Assembly: GCF_000455205.1 (NCBI RefSeq)
Contig: NZ_AUWQ01000056.1
Location: forward strand, 1 to 32,267
Direction: 5' to 3'
Length of the DNA: 32,267 nt
From: Mycobacterium sp. UM_CSW
GTDB taxonomy: Bacteria > Actinomycetota > Actinomycetes > Mycobacteriales > Mycobacteriaceae
In this document: piece after piece, positions 8,484 to 17,019 of the stretch
Position numbering within the stretch: position 1 is the stretch's first letter
How the letters are laid out: the number at the start of each line of letters is the position of its first letter
Notes under the pieces: model-generated
The model's database searches: none
Told to the model about the DNA's origin: nothing
Seen by the model: the letters and a program-made list of their open reading frames with translations, nothing else
Program-made: the position numbers and the translations under genes

Positions 8484-9091
8484 TCGCTCGTCCCGGGGGT
8501 GGGTGCCCGCGGGCTGCGCCGATAGGCCGACACCTCCGGGCGGCCGGCGAGCCACAGTCGCCACGGCCGGTCGGCCGCCTGGCTGACGCCGACGCGGGGG
8601 CCCGAGGTGGCGGTCAGCGGGGCGTTCAGCTCCAGGGTCACCGGGCCGTCGGGATCGAACAGGTCAATCCCGTTGTCGTCCATGGTGATTCCCAACGCCG
8701 AGCACAGGTTGCCCGGGCCACGCGCCAGCGCGGCAGTGCGGACCAGCTCGCCGCGCCGGGCGCGCGCGACGTCGGTGCCGTCCTCGACGGCCGCGGCGCG
8801 CAGCAGGACGGCCGCCGCGGTCCCGTCGGGCCCGCACGAGACGTTGGCGCAGACGTGGATCCCGTGGCTGCGGTAGGTGTAGAGCCGCCCGGGCGGGCCG
8901 AACATCACGGCATTGCGGCCGGACCGGCCGCGGTACGAGTGGGCCGCGGCGTCGGGCCAAGGACCGTCGGGAACCCCGCCGTAGGCCTCGACTTCGACGA
9001 CGACGGCCTGCACGCCCCTCCCGTTGAGGGTGGCGCCGAGCAGCCGGTGCGCGGCGGCGACCGGATCCACCACCAGCTCCCCTGCAACCAC
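8480..9091 (-). CDS. mpg: 3-methyladenine DNA glycosylase (AAG/MPG family)
   Basis: Monofunctional base-excision glycosylase that removes alkylated purines. The 203-residue protein has the AAG fold motifs: VEVEAYGG with catalytic Glu35 and the intercalating-Tyr equivalent Tyr37, then [19 protein letters not shown] near 59-77 and [13 protein letters not shown] near 123-135. Length is standard. The start is a GTG at 9091. Its TAG stop overlaps the TAG of the convergent transporter gene by sharing the bases CTAG at 8480-8483. It diverges from amt with a 68-bp gap. Confidence 0.95.
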   Translation of the reverse strand: MVAGELVVDPVAAAHRLLGATLNGRGVQAVVVEVEAYGGVPDGPWPDAAAHSYRGRSGRNAVMFGPPGRLYTYRSHGIHVCANVSCGPDGTAAAVLLRAAAVEDGTDVARARRGELVRTAALARGPGNLCSALGITMDDNGIDLFDPDGPVTLELNAPLTATSGPRVGVSQAADRPWRLWLAGRPEVSAYRRSPRAPTPGTSD

Positions 9092-9159
9092 CCACCGAAC
9101 CTACCGACAAGGCCGACGTGGCAATATCCCGGCCGAAATTGTGTCGAAGGAGCCCGAGA

Positions 9160-10422
<1,263 letters not shown>

Positions 10423-10428
10423 GCCGAT

Positions 10429-10444
10429 CGCTACTTGCGTAGCG
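10429..10444. terminator. Short hairpin at the amt / methyltransferase convergence
   Basis: CGCTAC and GTAGCG form a perfect 6-bp stem with a TTGC tetraloop. It lies 6 bases after the amt stop and overlaps the stop region of the convergent methyltransferase gene. Its position suits a bidirectional transcription end, but the stem is short and there is no T-tract. Confidence 0.3.
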
Positions 10445-11297
10445 TGAATTGGTTGAGGTCGGTGTAGCCCTTGCGGAAGAGGTTCGCGCAGCCGGTGAGG
10501 TACTTCATGTACATCTCGTAGACCTCTTCGGACTGGATCGCGATGGCCTCTTCTTTGTGCGCCTCCAGGCCCGCGGCCCAGACGTCCAGGGTCTTTGCGT
10601 AATGCCGCTGCAGGGATTGGCGGCGCTTCAGCTTGAAGCCGGCCTTCGCCGAGAACTCCTTGACCATGTCGATGGTCGGCAGGAAGCCGCCCGGGAAGAT
10701 CTCGGTCTTCATGAAGTCGCTGAATTCGACGATCGCCGGGGTGAGCGGCAAGCCGGACTCGATGATCTCCTTCTCCGAGAGGACGGTGATGGTGTGCAAC
10801 AGCATCGTGCCGCCGCGCGGCAACAGCTCGTAAGTTCTTTTGAAGAAAGCGTCGTAGCGGTCGTAGCCGACGTGTTCGAACGGTCCGATCGCCAAGATCC
10901 GGTCCACCGGATCGTGAAACCGCTCCCAGCCCTCGAGCAGCACCCGCTTGGAGCGCGGGCTGTCCGACTCGGCGAACAACTGCTCGACGTGGGCGACCTG
11001 GTTCTTGGACAGCGTGATGCCGACGACGTTGACGTCGTATTTCTCGATGGCGCGCATCATGGCGGCGCCCCAGCCGCAGCCCAGGTCCAGCATCGTCATG
11101 CCCGGCTGCAAGCCCAGCTTGCTCAGCGACAGGTCGATCTTGGCGATCTGCGCCTGTTCCAGAGTCATGTCGTCGCCGCCGAGCCAGTAGGCGCACGTAT
11201 ACATCTGGGTGCGGTCGAGAAACAGGCGGAAGAAGTCGTCGGATAGGTCGTAGTGCGCCTGCACATCCTCGAAATGCGGTGTCAGCTCCTCAGCCAT
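10431..11297 (-). CDS. Mycolic acid cyclopropane synthase / methyltransferase family protein
   Basis: SAM-dependent enzyme of the CmaA/MmaA/PcaA family, which adds methyl carbons to double bases of meromycolate chains (double bonds of the fatty chain). The 288-residue protein has the SAM motif LDLGCGWG at 70-77 and all four residues that hold the catalytic bicarbonate in this family: C35, E141, H168 and Y233. It ends QFTLRK, as in typical members. The conserved IGAFEH segment is IGPFEH here, with Pro139 next to the active site. The ATG at 11297 has AAGGAAGG about 8 bases upstream. Which subfamily (cyclopropane, methoxy, keto) cannot be told by eye. The gene is isolated from other mycolate genes and appears additional to the M. 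tuberculosis order. Confidence 0.92.
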   Translation of the reverse strand: MAEELTPHFEDVQAHYDLSDDFFRLFLDRTQMYTCAYWLGGDDMTLEQAQIAKIDLSLSKLGLQPGMTMLDLGCGWGAAMMRAIEKYDVNVVGITLSKNQVAHVEQLFAESDSPRSKRVLLEGWERFHDPVDRILAIGPFEHVGYDRYDAFFKRTYELLPRGGTMLLHTITVLSEKEIIESGLPLTPAIVEFSDFMKTEIFPGGFLPTIDMVKEFSAKAGFKLKRRQSLQRHYAKTLDVWAAGLEAHKEEAIAIQSEEVYEMYMKYLTGCANLFRKGYTDLNQFTLRK

Positions 11298-11378
11298 GAC
11301 ATGTTGCCTTCCTTGGAACCGTCGGGCGGTCCAGTCGATGTGCGGCTCGGCGTGGTGAGTTTATCGGCTGCGGCCAAC

Positions 11379-12110
11379 CTACGGGCTGCGCCGGGCGTGG
11401 AACGCCTCGTCGAACAAGTCGAGCATGGCCCGCCACGATCGCTCCGCTGAGAGTTCGTCGAAACGCAGACCGGGGACCTCGATGCGGTCGACCTCCGGGT
11501 GGGTGAAACTGTGTTGCGCGCCGCCGTAGAGGTTCATGCGCCAGTCGACCCCGGCCGCGCGCATCTGCTCTTCGAACACGAGCCGCTCGCCGACGGGGAT
11601 CAATGGGTCCTCGGTGCCGATGCACACGAGCACCTTGGCGGTGATGTTGGCGGCGTCCGACGGGCGCGGAGTGGCCAACCGGGGGTGGAAGCCGACCACG
11701 ACAGCGAGGTCGGTGCCGGCGCGCGCAAGTTCCAGGACGAGGTGTCCGCCGAAGCAATAGCCGATTGCGGCGACCTTGGTGGGGTCGGTGCGAGCCTGGT
11801 CGAGTAGCACGGTCAGGCCCGCGCGGGCCAGCCCCCGGGTGCGCTCCGGGTCGTGCCAGAGATCGTCGAGACGGGCCATCATCGCTTCTCGGTCGGTCAT
11901 CGACACGCCACCGCCCTGGTAGTCGAGCGCGAACGCCACATAGCCCAGCTCGGCGAGTTGATCCGCGCGGCGGCGTTGGTGGTCATCAAGTCCCGGGCCC
12001 TCGTGCGCGATCAGGACCGCCGGACACGGGCCGTCGCCGTCTGGCACGGCGAGCCGACCGATCATCGTTCTGCCGTCGGCCTGGTACTCGATGTCAGTCA
12101 CGCTCGTCAT
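11379..12110 (-). CDS. Dienelactone hydrolase family protein
   Basis: A 243-residue cytoplasmic alpha/beta hydrolase. The DLH triad is visible: nucleophile Cys119 in GYCFGG, Asp168 in GTEDPLIP, and His200 in GAQHSF; Glu37 in AHEGPG matches the glutamate that activates the cysteine in dienelactone hydrolases. The Cys nucleophile separates it from ordinary esterases. True substrates are unknown, and a chlorocatechol pathway is not present nearby. The ATG at 12110 has no Shine-Dalgarno; an imperfect dyad lies just upstream (12122-12145). It is 69 bp from the NHL-protein stop on the same strand. Confidence 0.92.
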   Translation of the reverse strand: MTSVTDIEYQADGRTMIGRLAVPDGDGPCPAVLIAHEGPGLDDHQRRRADQLAELGYVAFALDYQGGGVSMTDREAMMARLDDLWHDPERTRGLARAGLTVLLDQARTDPTKVAAIGYCFGGHLVLELARAGTDLAVVVGFHPRLATPRPSDAANITAKVLVCIGTEDPLIPVGERLVFEEQMRAAGVDWRMNLYGGAQHSFTHPEVDRIEVPGLRFDELSAERSWRAMLDLFDEAFHARRSP

Positions 12111-12121
12111 AGTCGACTGTG

Positions 12122-12145
12122 TATCACGAAGTGCGTTGTGAGATA
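12122..12145. promoter_or_regulatory. Imperfect dyad upstream of dienelactone hydrolase gene
   Basis: TATCAC at 12122-12127 faces GTGAGATA at 12138-12145, with a 10-base spacer and one unpaired T/A position. It sits 12-35 bases before the ATG at 12110, where a promoter would be expected. It is a possible operator only; no known regulator motif was matched with confidence. Confidence 0.2.
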
Positions 12146-12179
12146 AGGGTGTTCACCGCCAGCGAAGGCCGGCACTCGG

Positions 12180-14429
12180 CTAGCCCGCGGGCAGCTTGAG
12201 CACGAGGCCCTGAGCGTCATCGTGCTCCCAGGGAAGGCCGCCGCCCGTTGCCCGGGAACCCGTGTGATCGGTGACGTACACGTAGTTGCCGCCGGGGTCC
12301 ACGGCCAACCCCAGGGGGTCGACGAAGCGAGGCGACCCGGGCAGCTCGGTCCAGGTGCTCGACCCCGGCGCCAACTTCATCACGCCTCCGGCGAGCCCGG
12401 TGAAGATGTAGACGTTGCCGGCGTTGTCGATCGTCGCGTCCTGCTCGCCCGTGCTCAGCCCCTTATAGGAGTTGTCGGGGGCCGGCGGCATTCGGGTCCA
12501 GGTGTCGGACCCAGGCGCCAGCTTCACCAGGTAGCGCTCGACGGAATGGCGTCCGACGCTGTGCGAGACGCTGATGTAGACGTTGCCGGCCTTGTCCACG
12601 GCCACATCGCCATTGGGGCTCCCACCTCTGCCGCTCGACGGCAGCACGGTCGGCGTGCTCGACCCGGGCGCCAGCTTCAGCACCTCACTGTCGCTGATGT
12701 TGACGACGTACACCGCGCCCGCGGCGTCTACCGCCAGACCGTGGGGATCACGCAGGCGCCGGAGGGGCAGCTCCGTTTGGGTGCTCGACCCGGCCGGCAG
12801 TTTCAATACCCGGTTGTGACAGGTGTCGCTGACGTACACGGAGCCGGCGGAGTCGACCGCCACCCCGCCGAGGGAAGCGTCGATGGTATTGGAACACAGA
12901 TCGAGCCCGGTGAAGGGCAGCACCGTCTGGGCGCTCGACCCGGCCGCCAGCTTCAGCACGCGATTGAGGTGGGTGTCGCTGACATAGACGTTGCCGGCGC
13001 CGTCGACGGCCACACCGTGCGGACTGCGCAGGCCGGTAAAGGGCAGCGCGTACTGCCGCTCGCGGTCCGCCTTGAGCTGATCTTCTTTGCTCTGATGGTC
13101 GTTCCAGATGCTGCTCGCGACGAACATCATCGCCGGGCCCACGACGAACATGATCGCCGCGATGATGACGCCGTAGATCCAGAGCTTGCGTCTGGGCCGG
13201 GCCAGTGGCGCCCCGCCCGGGCCGGGTGCGGCCGCGCTCGCTTCTCGGGCCCTGTCCTCCAATTGCGAAACCAGGCCGAATTTTTCGACGAGGGCGAGCC
13301 AATCCGCGTCCGAGACCACGAACTCCGGTTCATCCCCCGGAGGCACACCCCCGCGCCACGCAAACCGGTAGTCGTACTTCGTGCGGGTGCCACTCCAGCT
13401 GGGCTGCGGCGGGCCCGCGACATCGGGACACCCGATGGTCAGTGGTTGCGAGTCGGCCACGCGCACAACGAGAACGGCCGTCGTGAGGGTACCCACGTAA
13501 GGTGCCGAGCGGGTGCTTGCGGCGGGCGTCGCGGTGACCTGCCCAAGCGAACCCGCGGCGAGGCGTGCGTTGCTGTTCACGTCGATCAGCGAGATCTCTT
13601 CGTCGCCAACGTCAATGGCCAGGCTCGGTCGCGGCGGGTTGGAGTTCAGCCGCATCGCCGTTGCGGTGTTCTTGAACATCCCAAAAAACGAGGACGAGAA
13701 CATCCGCGCCGGATTCGGAGTGAGCAGGCAGCGAGTCGGTTGCCCCGGGAGCGGCCCGCGTACGCCGGGGACACGGGGGCGGCCGAGCGCGGCGAGAAGC
13801 TCATCAAACTCCGATGCCCACATCGTCGCGTCCACGCTGTCGACCGGTGGTGCGTCGAGCGGTGTTTCGGCGACAAGGCGATGATCCTGCCCGCCGAGGA
13901 CGAAACGCTGCCGACCGCTACGCAGGTGCAGCGCCGTGCCTTTCGTGGTGCCGCCATACCCCGCGAGGGTCCAGTTGCCCAGCCGCGCATCACCGAAGGA
14001 GAAGACCTCGCCCGGCCGCGAGCTGACGGTCAGGCTGCCGTTCCCGACGTCGACGAACACCGTCTTTTTGCGATTCATCCGCCGCTGGAACACCCCGAAA
14101 GCCGGCATGGCGAGCACCAGGAACGCGATGAAGACCAGGAAGCCGCCGACCTTCATCACGTTTTCCGCACCCACGAGGGCGCCAACCAGGAAGAGCGTCA
14201 TATAGATCAGACCGAGCGACGCCATTCCGCCGAACATGATCAGGTAGGTGTACTTCATCATCTGCTTGGTGCTGGGCGGCGCGGCGGCTGCCACAAAACG
14301 GCGCGACGGAAGCGCGTCGTGCGGGGGCGCCGCTGGCGGTTCGGCGCCCCGCGTCCGCTCGGCAAGCCGTTGCTCGAGATCGGCGATGCGTTTCTCCGGG
14401 TCGCCGTGATCCGTCAGCAACTTGTCCAT
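12180..14429 (-). CDS. Membrane protein with C-terminal PknD-like NHL beta-propeller
   Basis: A 749-residue protein of novel-looking layout. Residues 10-27 form a short charged helix (coiled-coil-like). Two membrane helices lie at about 61-85 and 92-114, followed by a soluble region with beta-rich stretches (about 120-400), a third helix at about 416-441, and NHL repeats from about 460 to the end. The repeats follow GVAVDxAGNVYVSDTxxNRVLKLAAGSS, the same consensus as the sensor domain of the Ser/Thr kinase PknD, but no kinase motif is present. By topology the propeller and the 120-400 domain should lie on opposite sides of the membrane. The ATG at 14429 is supported by GAAGGG 7 bases upstream; a longer frame runs back to 14696 through a hairpin region and is not supported. 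Function unknown; a sensor or ligand-binding role is inferred. Confidence 0.88.
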   Translation of the reverse strand: MDKLLTDHGDPEKRIADLEQRLAERTRGAEPPAAPPHDALPSRRFVAAAAPPSTKQMMKYTYLIMFGGMASLGLIYMTLFLVGALVGAENVMKVGGFLVFIAFLVLAMPAFGVFQRRMNRKKTVFVDVGNGSLTVSSRPGEVFSFGDARLGNWTLAGYGGTTKGTALHLRSGRQRFVLGGQDHRLVAETPLDAPPVDSVDATMWASEFDELLAALGRPRVPGVRGPLPGQPTRCLLTPNPARMFSSSFFGMFKNTATAMRLNSNPPRPSLAIDVGDEEISLIDVNSNARLAAGSLGQVTATPAASTRSAPYVGTLTTAVLVVRVADSQPLTIGCPDVAGPPQPSWSGTRTKYDYRFAWRGGVPPGDEPEFVVSDADWLALVEKFGLVSQLEDRAREASAAAPGPGGAPLARPRRKLWIYGVIIAAIMFVVGPAMMFVASSIWNDHQSKEDQLKADRERQYALPFTGLRSPHGVAVDGAGNVYVSDTHLNRVLKLAAGSSAQTVLPFTGLDLCSNTIDASLGGVAVDSAGSVYVSDTCHNRVLKLPAGSSTQTELPLRRLRDPHGLAVDAAGAVYVVNISDSEVLKLAPGSSTPTVLPSSGRGGSPNGDVAVDKAGNVYISVSHSVGRHSVERYLVKLAPGSDTWTRMPPAPDNSYKGLSTGEQDATIDNAGNVYIFTGLAGGVMKLAPGSSTWTELPGSPRFVDPLGLAVDPGGNYVYVTDHTGSRATGGGLPWEHDDAQGLVLKLPAG
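12183..13052 (-). repeat. Tandem NHL-repeat coding segment
   Basis: About six in-frame repeats of roughly 40-50 codons, each with VAVD, AGNVYV and VLKLAxGSS elements. At DNA level the segment encoding the KLAxGSS core recurs with strong identity, for example near 12350, 12655, 12785 and 12935. The later repeats (toward the C-terminus) are more diverged and vary in length. The repeats would fold into one six-bladed propeller. Confidence 0.75.
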
Positions 14430-14594
14430 GGCGGTTCCCTTCACGGCTTTCCGATGGCCTCGCGGCGGGACGTTAGCGCCCGCCATTTGCGAAATTCTTG
14501 TGCCTCTCTTCGCTACCGATCCCAGCTTCAAAGCGTCCCATCGAGGGCCCGCGAAGTTAAGCGCCGGGAGGAAGTGGGGACGGGCGCCGCCCAG

Positions 14595-14642
14595 CGTGAA
14601 ATCCACGACGCCGTGACGGCGTGTCGCGTCGTGGATTTCACG
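14595..14642. repeat. Perfect 17-bp inverted repeat in divergent intergenic region
   Basis: Arms at 14595-14611 and 14626-14642 (core GTGAAATCCACGACG / CGTCGTGGATTTCAC) are perfectly complementary with a 14-base loop. Imperfect GC-rich pairing continues outwards (GCGCCGC on each side), so the whole structure spans about 14583-14655. It lies between the divergent NHL gene (start 14429) and ABC ATPase gene (start 14697). It may be a transcript-end hairpin, a regulatory site, or a copy of a dispersed intergenic repeat. Confidence 0.7.
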
Positions 14643-14660
14643 TTCGCGGCGCAGCCGCCC

Positions 14661-14689
14661 TTGACATCGCCCGGTCGCGAGTGGAGTAT
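14661..14689 (+). promoter_or_regulatory. Candidate promoter of ABC/TetR operon
   Basis: A perfect -35 hexamer TTGACA (14661-14666), a 17-base spacer, then a weak -10 GAGTAT (14684-14689), and 7 bases later the ATG at 14697. The spacing is ideal for a housekeeping promoter giving a leaderless transcript. The -10 matches the consensus at only three positions, so its exact place is uncertain. Confidence 0.45.
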
Positions 14690-14720
14690 TCATCATATGA
14701 TGAGTTCATCGAGTGATGAA
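14690..14720. promoter_or_regulatory. Tandem palindromes over the start: candidate TetR operator
   Basis: The perfect 14-bp palindrome TCATCATATGATGA (14690-14703) is followed at once by TTCATC-GAGT-GATGAA (14705-14720). Both share the half-site TCATC/GATGA, giving two adjacent dyads at and just after the predicted transcription start and start codons. The third gene of the operon encodes a TetR repressor, whose dimers typically bind such dyads, so autorepression is the natural reading. Confidence 0.6.
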
Positions 14721-15461
14721 TTATTGGCGCGGGGCCACGCCCCCGCCGTCAACATCGAGAATCTGCGCGTCCTCCGCGGTAAACGCCCTGCGCTGCACGA
14801 CTTTTCGGTAACTATCGCCAAGGGCACGATCACCGGGCTGCTGGGCCCGTCCGGCTGCGGCAAGACCACCCTGATGCGGTGCATCGTCGGGACGCAGATC
14901 GTGAAGTCGGGCACCGTCACCGTGCTGGGCCGGCCGGCCGGAAGCCCGGCGCTGCGCCGCCGCGTCGGATACATGCCGCAGGACCCGACGATCTACAACG
15001 ACCTGCGGATCGTGGACAACGTCCGCTACTTCGCCTCGCTCTACGGCTTCGACAACCGCGCCGCCGACGAGGCCATCGAGCGGGTCGGATTGACCGACCA
15101 TCGAACCGCCTTCTGCGGCAACCTGTCCGGCGGTCAGCGCACCAGAGCGTCGTTGGCGTGCGCGCTGGTCTGCCGGCCCGAGCTGCTCGTGCTCGACGAG
15201 CCGACCGTGGGCCTGGACCCTGTGCTGCGGGTCGACCTGTGGGAGCAGTTCACCGAGCTCGCCCGTGGCGGCACCACCCTGCTGGTCTCCAGCCACGTGA
15301 TGGACGAGGCCGACCACTGCGGCGACCTGTTGCTGATGCGCGAGGGCCACCTCGTCGCCCACACCACCCCAACCCGACTACGAGAGGACACCGGATGTCC
15401 GTCACTGGAGGACGCGTTTCTGTCCATCATCAAGCGCAGCACGAAGCTCCAGGCCGGTTAG
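14697..15461 (+). CDS. ABC transporter ATP-binding protein (Rv1687c-like)
   Basis: A 254-residue nucleotide-binding subunit with Walker A GPSGCGKT at 50-57, a Q-loop in YMPQDP near 93-98, signature LSGGQ at 143-147, Walker B LLVLDE at 163-168 and an SSHVMDEAD H-loop region. It resembles the drug/lipid export (DrrA/CcmA-like) class that partners ABC-2 permeases. Two consecutive ATGs (14697, 14700) lie within a palindrome; GGAG at 14683 is rather far, so a leaderless start is plausible. The permease gene begins 67 bp before its stop. The exported substrate is unknown. The same trio exists in M. tuberculosis as Rv1685c-Rv1687c. Confidence 0.93.
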   Translation: MMSSSSDELLARGHAPAVNIENLRVLRGKRPALHDFSVTIAKGTITGLLGPSGCGKTTLMRCIVGTQIVKSGTVTVLGRPAGSPALRRRVGYMPQDPTIYNDLRIVDNVRYFASLYGFDNRAADEAIERVGLTDHRTAFCGNLSGGQRTRASLACALVCRPELLVLDEPTVGLDPVLRVDLWEQFTELARGGTTLLVSSHVMDEADHCGDLLLMREGHLVAHTTPTRLREDTGCPSLEDAFLSIIKRSTKLQAG

Positions 15462-16213
15462 GGCTGAAGGCCTACGCGGCCACCACGACGCGCATCCTGC
15501 GCCAGCTGGCCGCCGACCACCGCAGCGTCGCGCTGATCCTGCTCGTGCCGATCCTGGTGATCACGCTGATGTACTTCATGTTCGAGAACGCCCCACACCG
15601 ACCCGGCACGCCGACCCCGTTCAACAACGCCTGCCTGATCCTGCTGGGGCTGTTCCCACTCTTCGTGATGTTCATCATCACGTCGATCACCATGCAGCGC
15701 GAACGGGCCTCCGGGACGCTGGAGCGCATCCTGACCACGCCGCTGCGCCGGCTGGATCTGCTCATCGCCTACGGCACCGCATTCTCCATAGCCGCTGCGG
15801 CGCAAGCGATCCTGGCCTGCATCGTGTCGTTCTGGCTGCTGGGCTTCGACACCGCGGGCAGCCCGGTATGGGTGTTCGTGATCGCCATCGTCAACGCCGT
15901 ACTGGGCGTCGGGCTGGGCCTGCTGTGTAGCGCCTTCGCGCGCACCGAGTTTCAGGCCGTGCAATTCATCCCGCTGGTGATGGTCCCCCAGTTGCTGCTG
16001 GCCGGCATCATCGTGCCCCGGGCGCTGATGGCGCACTGGCTGCAGTGGATCAGCAACGTTCTGCCCGCGAGCTACGCGCTGGAGGCCCTGCAGCAAGTGG
16101 GCACGCACAGCGAACTCACCTACATCGCGGTACGCGACATCGTCGTCGTCATGGGGTTCGCGCTCGCGGCGCTGTGCCTGGCCGCGGCGACGCTGCGCCG
16201 GCGGACGCCCTAG
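15395..16213 (+). CDS. ABC-2 type transporter permease (Rv1686c-like)
   Basis: A 272-residue membrane protein with about six helices. It has the ABC-2 hallmark MQRERASGTLERILTTP near residues 98-114, the coupling region between helices two and three, and a later segment with LLLAGIIVPRALMAHWLQW like other drug-export permeases. The ATG at 15395 has AGAGGA about 7 bases upstream and overlaps the ATPase gene by 67 bp. The TetR gene starts one base after its stop. It most likely forms an exporter with the upstream ATPase; the substrate is unknown. Confidence 0.92.
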   Translation: MSVTGGRVSVHHQAQHEAPGRLGLKAYAATTTRILRQLAADHRSVALILLVPILVITLMYFMFENAPHRPGTPTPFNNACLILLGLFPLFVMFIITSITMQRERASGTLERILTTPLRRLDLLIAYGTAFSIAAAAQAILACIVSFWLLGFDTAGSPVWVFVIAIVNAVLGVGLGLLCSAFARTEFQAVQFIPLVMVPQLLLAGIIVPRALMAHWLQWISNVLPASYALEALQQVGTHSELTYIAVRDIVVVMGFALAALCLAAATLRRRTP

Positions 16214-16214
16214 C

Positions 16215-16838
16215 ATGACGGCTATCAACACGGGCCGGAGGCGGCCCGGGCGACCGGCGGGCAGCTCGGATACCCGAGAGCGAATCCTGAACAGTGCCCG
16301 AGAGCTGTTTGCTCGCAACGGCATCCGTAACACGTCGATCCGCGCGGTGGCCGCCGCGGCCGGCGTCGATTCGGCGCTGGTGCATCACTACTTCGGCACC
16401 AAGGAAAAGCTGTTCGCCGCCGCCGTGCACATCCCGATCGACCCGATGGAGGTCATCGGCGCATTGCGCGAGGTGCCCGTCGAGGAGCTCGGCCACACCT
16501 TGCCGTCAATGTTGTTGCCGCTGTGGGACTCCGAGATCGGTGTCGCGTTCATCGCCGCGCTGCGCTCGATCCTGGCCGGTTCTGAGGTCAACCTGTTTCG
16601 GTCCTTCATCCAGGACGTGATCGCGGTCGAGGTGGGTCCGCGCGTCGACGATCCGCCGGGCAGCGGCGTCGTCCGCGTCCAGTTGGTCGCGTCGCAGTTG
16701 GTGGGGGTGGTGATGGCGCGCTACATCCTGGAATTGGAGCCGTTTAAGTCGCTGCCCGCCGATGTGATCGCTCGGACCGTGGCGCCGAACCTGCAGCGCT
16801 ACCTCACCGGTGATCTGCCGGACGGGCTCGTGCCATGA
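16215..16838 (+). CDS. TetR-family transcriptional regulator (Rv1685c-like)
   Basis: A 207-residue repressor with a basic N-terminus (GRRRPGRPAG) and a TetR DNA-binding domain, including the helix-turn-helix at about 40-66 (IRAVAAAAGVDSALVHHYFGTKEKLF region). The C-terminal ligand-binding half is variable, as usual. It starts one base after the permease stop, so it is co-transcribed with the exporter and likely controls it through the palindromes at 14690-14720. Its 3' end overlaps the convergent small gene by 35 bp. The inducer is unknown. Confidence 0.94.
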   Translation: MTAINTGRRRPGRPAGSSDTRERILNSARELFARNGIRNTSIRAVAAAAGVDSALVHHYFGTKEKLFAAAVHIPIDPMEVIGALREVPVEELGHTLPSMLLPLWDSEIGVAFIAALRSILAGSEVNLFRSFIQDVIAVEVGPRVDDPPGSGVVRVQLVASQLVGVVMARYILELEPFKSLPADVIARTVAPNLQRYLTGDLPDGLVP

Positions 16839-17019
16839 GCCGTTCGTGCTCGTCGTCGTCGACGTCGCGCGCCTCGTCGATCAGCAGCACCGGAATGCCG
16901 TCCTCGATGCGGTATGCGCGCCGCAGCCGGGGGTTGTAGAGCAGCTCATCCCCGACGAGCACCAATGGGCCCCGGTCGGCCGGACACACCAGGATGGCGA
17001 GCAGGGCATCGTCGAGCAT
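16804..17019 (-). CDS. Trm112-like small protein (Rv1684-like)
   Basis: A 71-residue protein of the Trm112/UPF0434 type: LLAILVCPADRGPL, then DELLYNPRLRRAYRIEDGIPVLLIDEA. Canonical members have CPxC; here only one cysteine remains (Cys12), so zinc binding is doubtful. The ATG at 17019 overlaps the stop of the upstream lipase/ligase gene (TGATG), pointing to coupled translation. The end overlaps the convergent tetR by 35 bp. In yeast Trm112 activates methyltransferases; the role of the bacterial proteins is unclear. Confidence 0.85.
   Translation of the reverse strand: MLDDALLAILVCPADRGPLVLVGDELLYNPRLRRAYRIEDGIPVLLIDEARDVDDDEHERLMARARPADHR

Noticed and set aside
12222-14696. Very long plus-strand frame through the NHL gene that joins the ABC ATPase frame
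   Set aside because: It is antisense to the NHL repeats and its product looks random; only the part from 14697 has ABC motifs, and that start fits the promoter.
14430-14696. N-terminal extension of the NHL protein
   Set aside because: The frame is open, but the Shine-Dalgarno supports 14429 and the extension would encode the inverted repeat.
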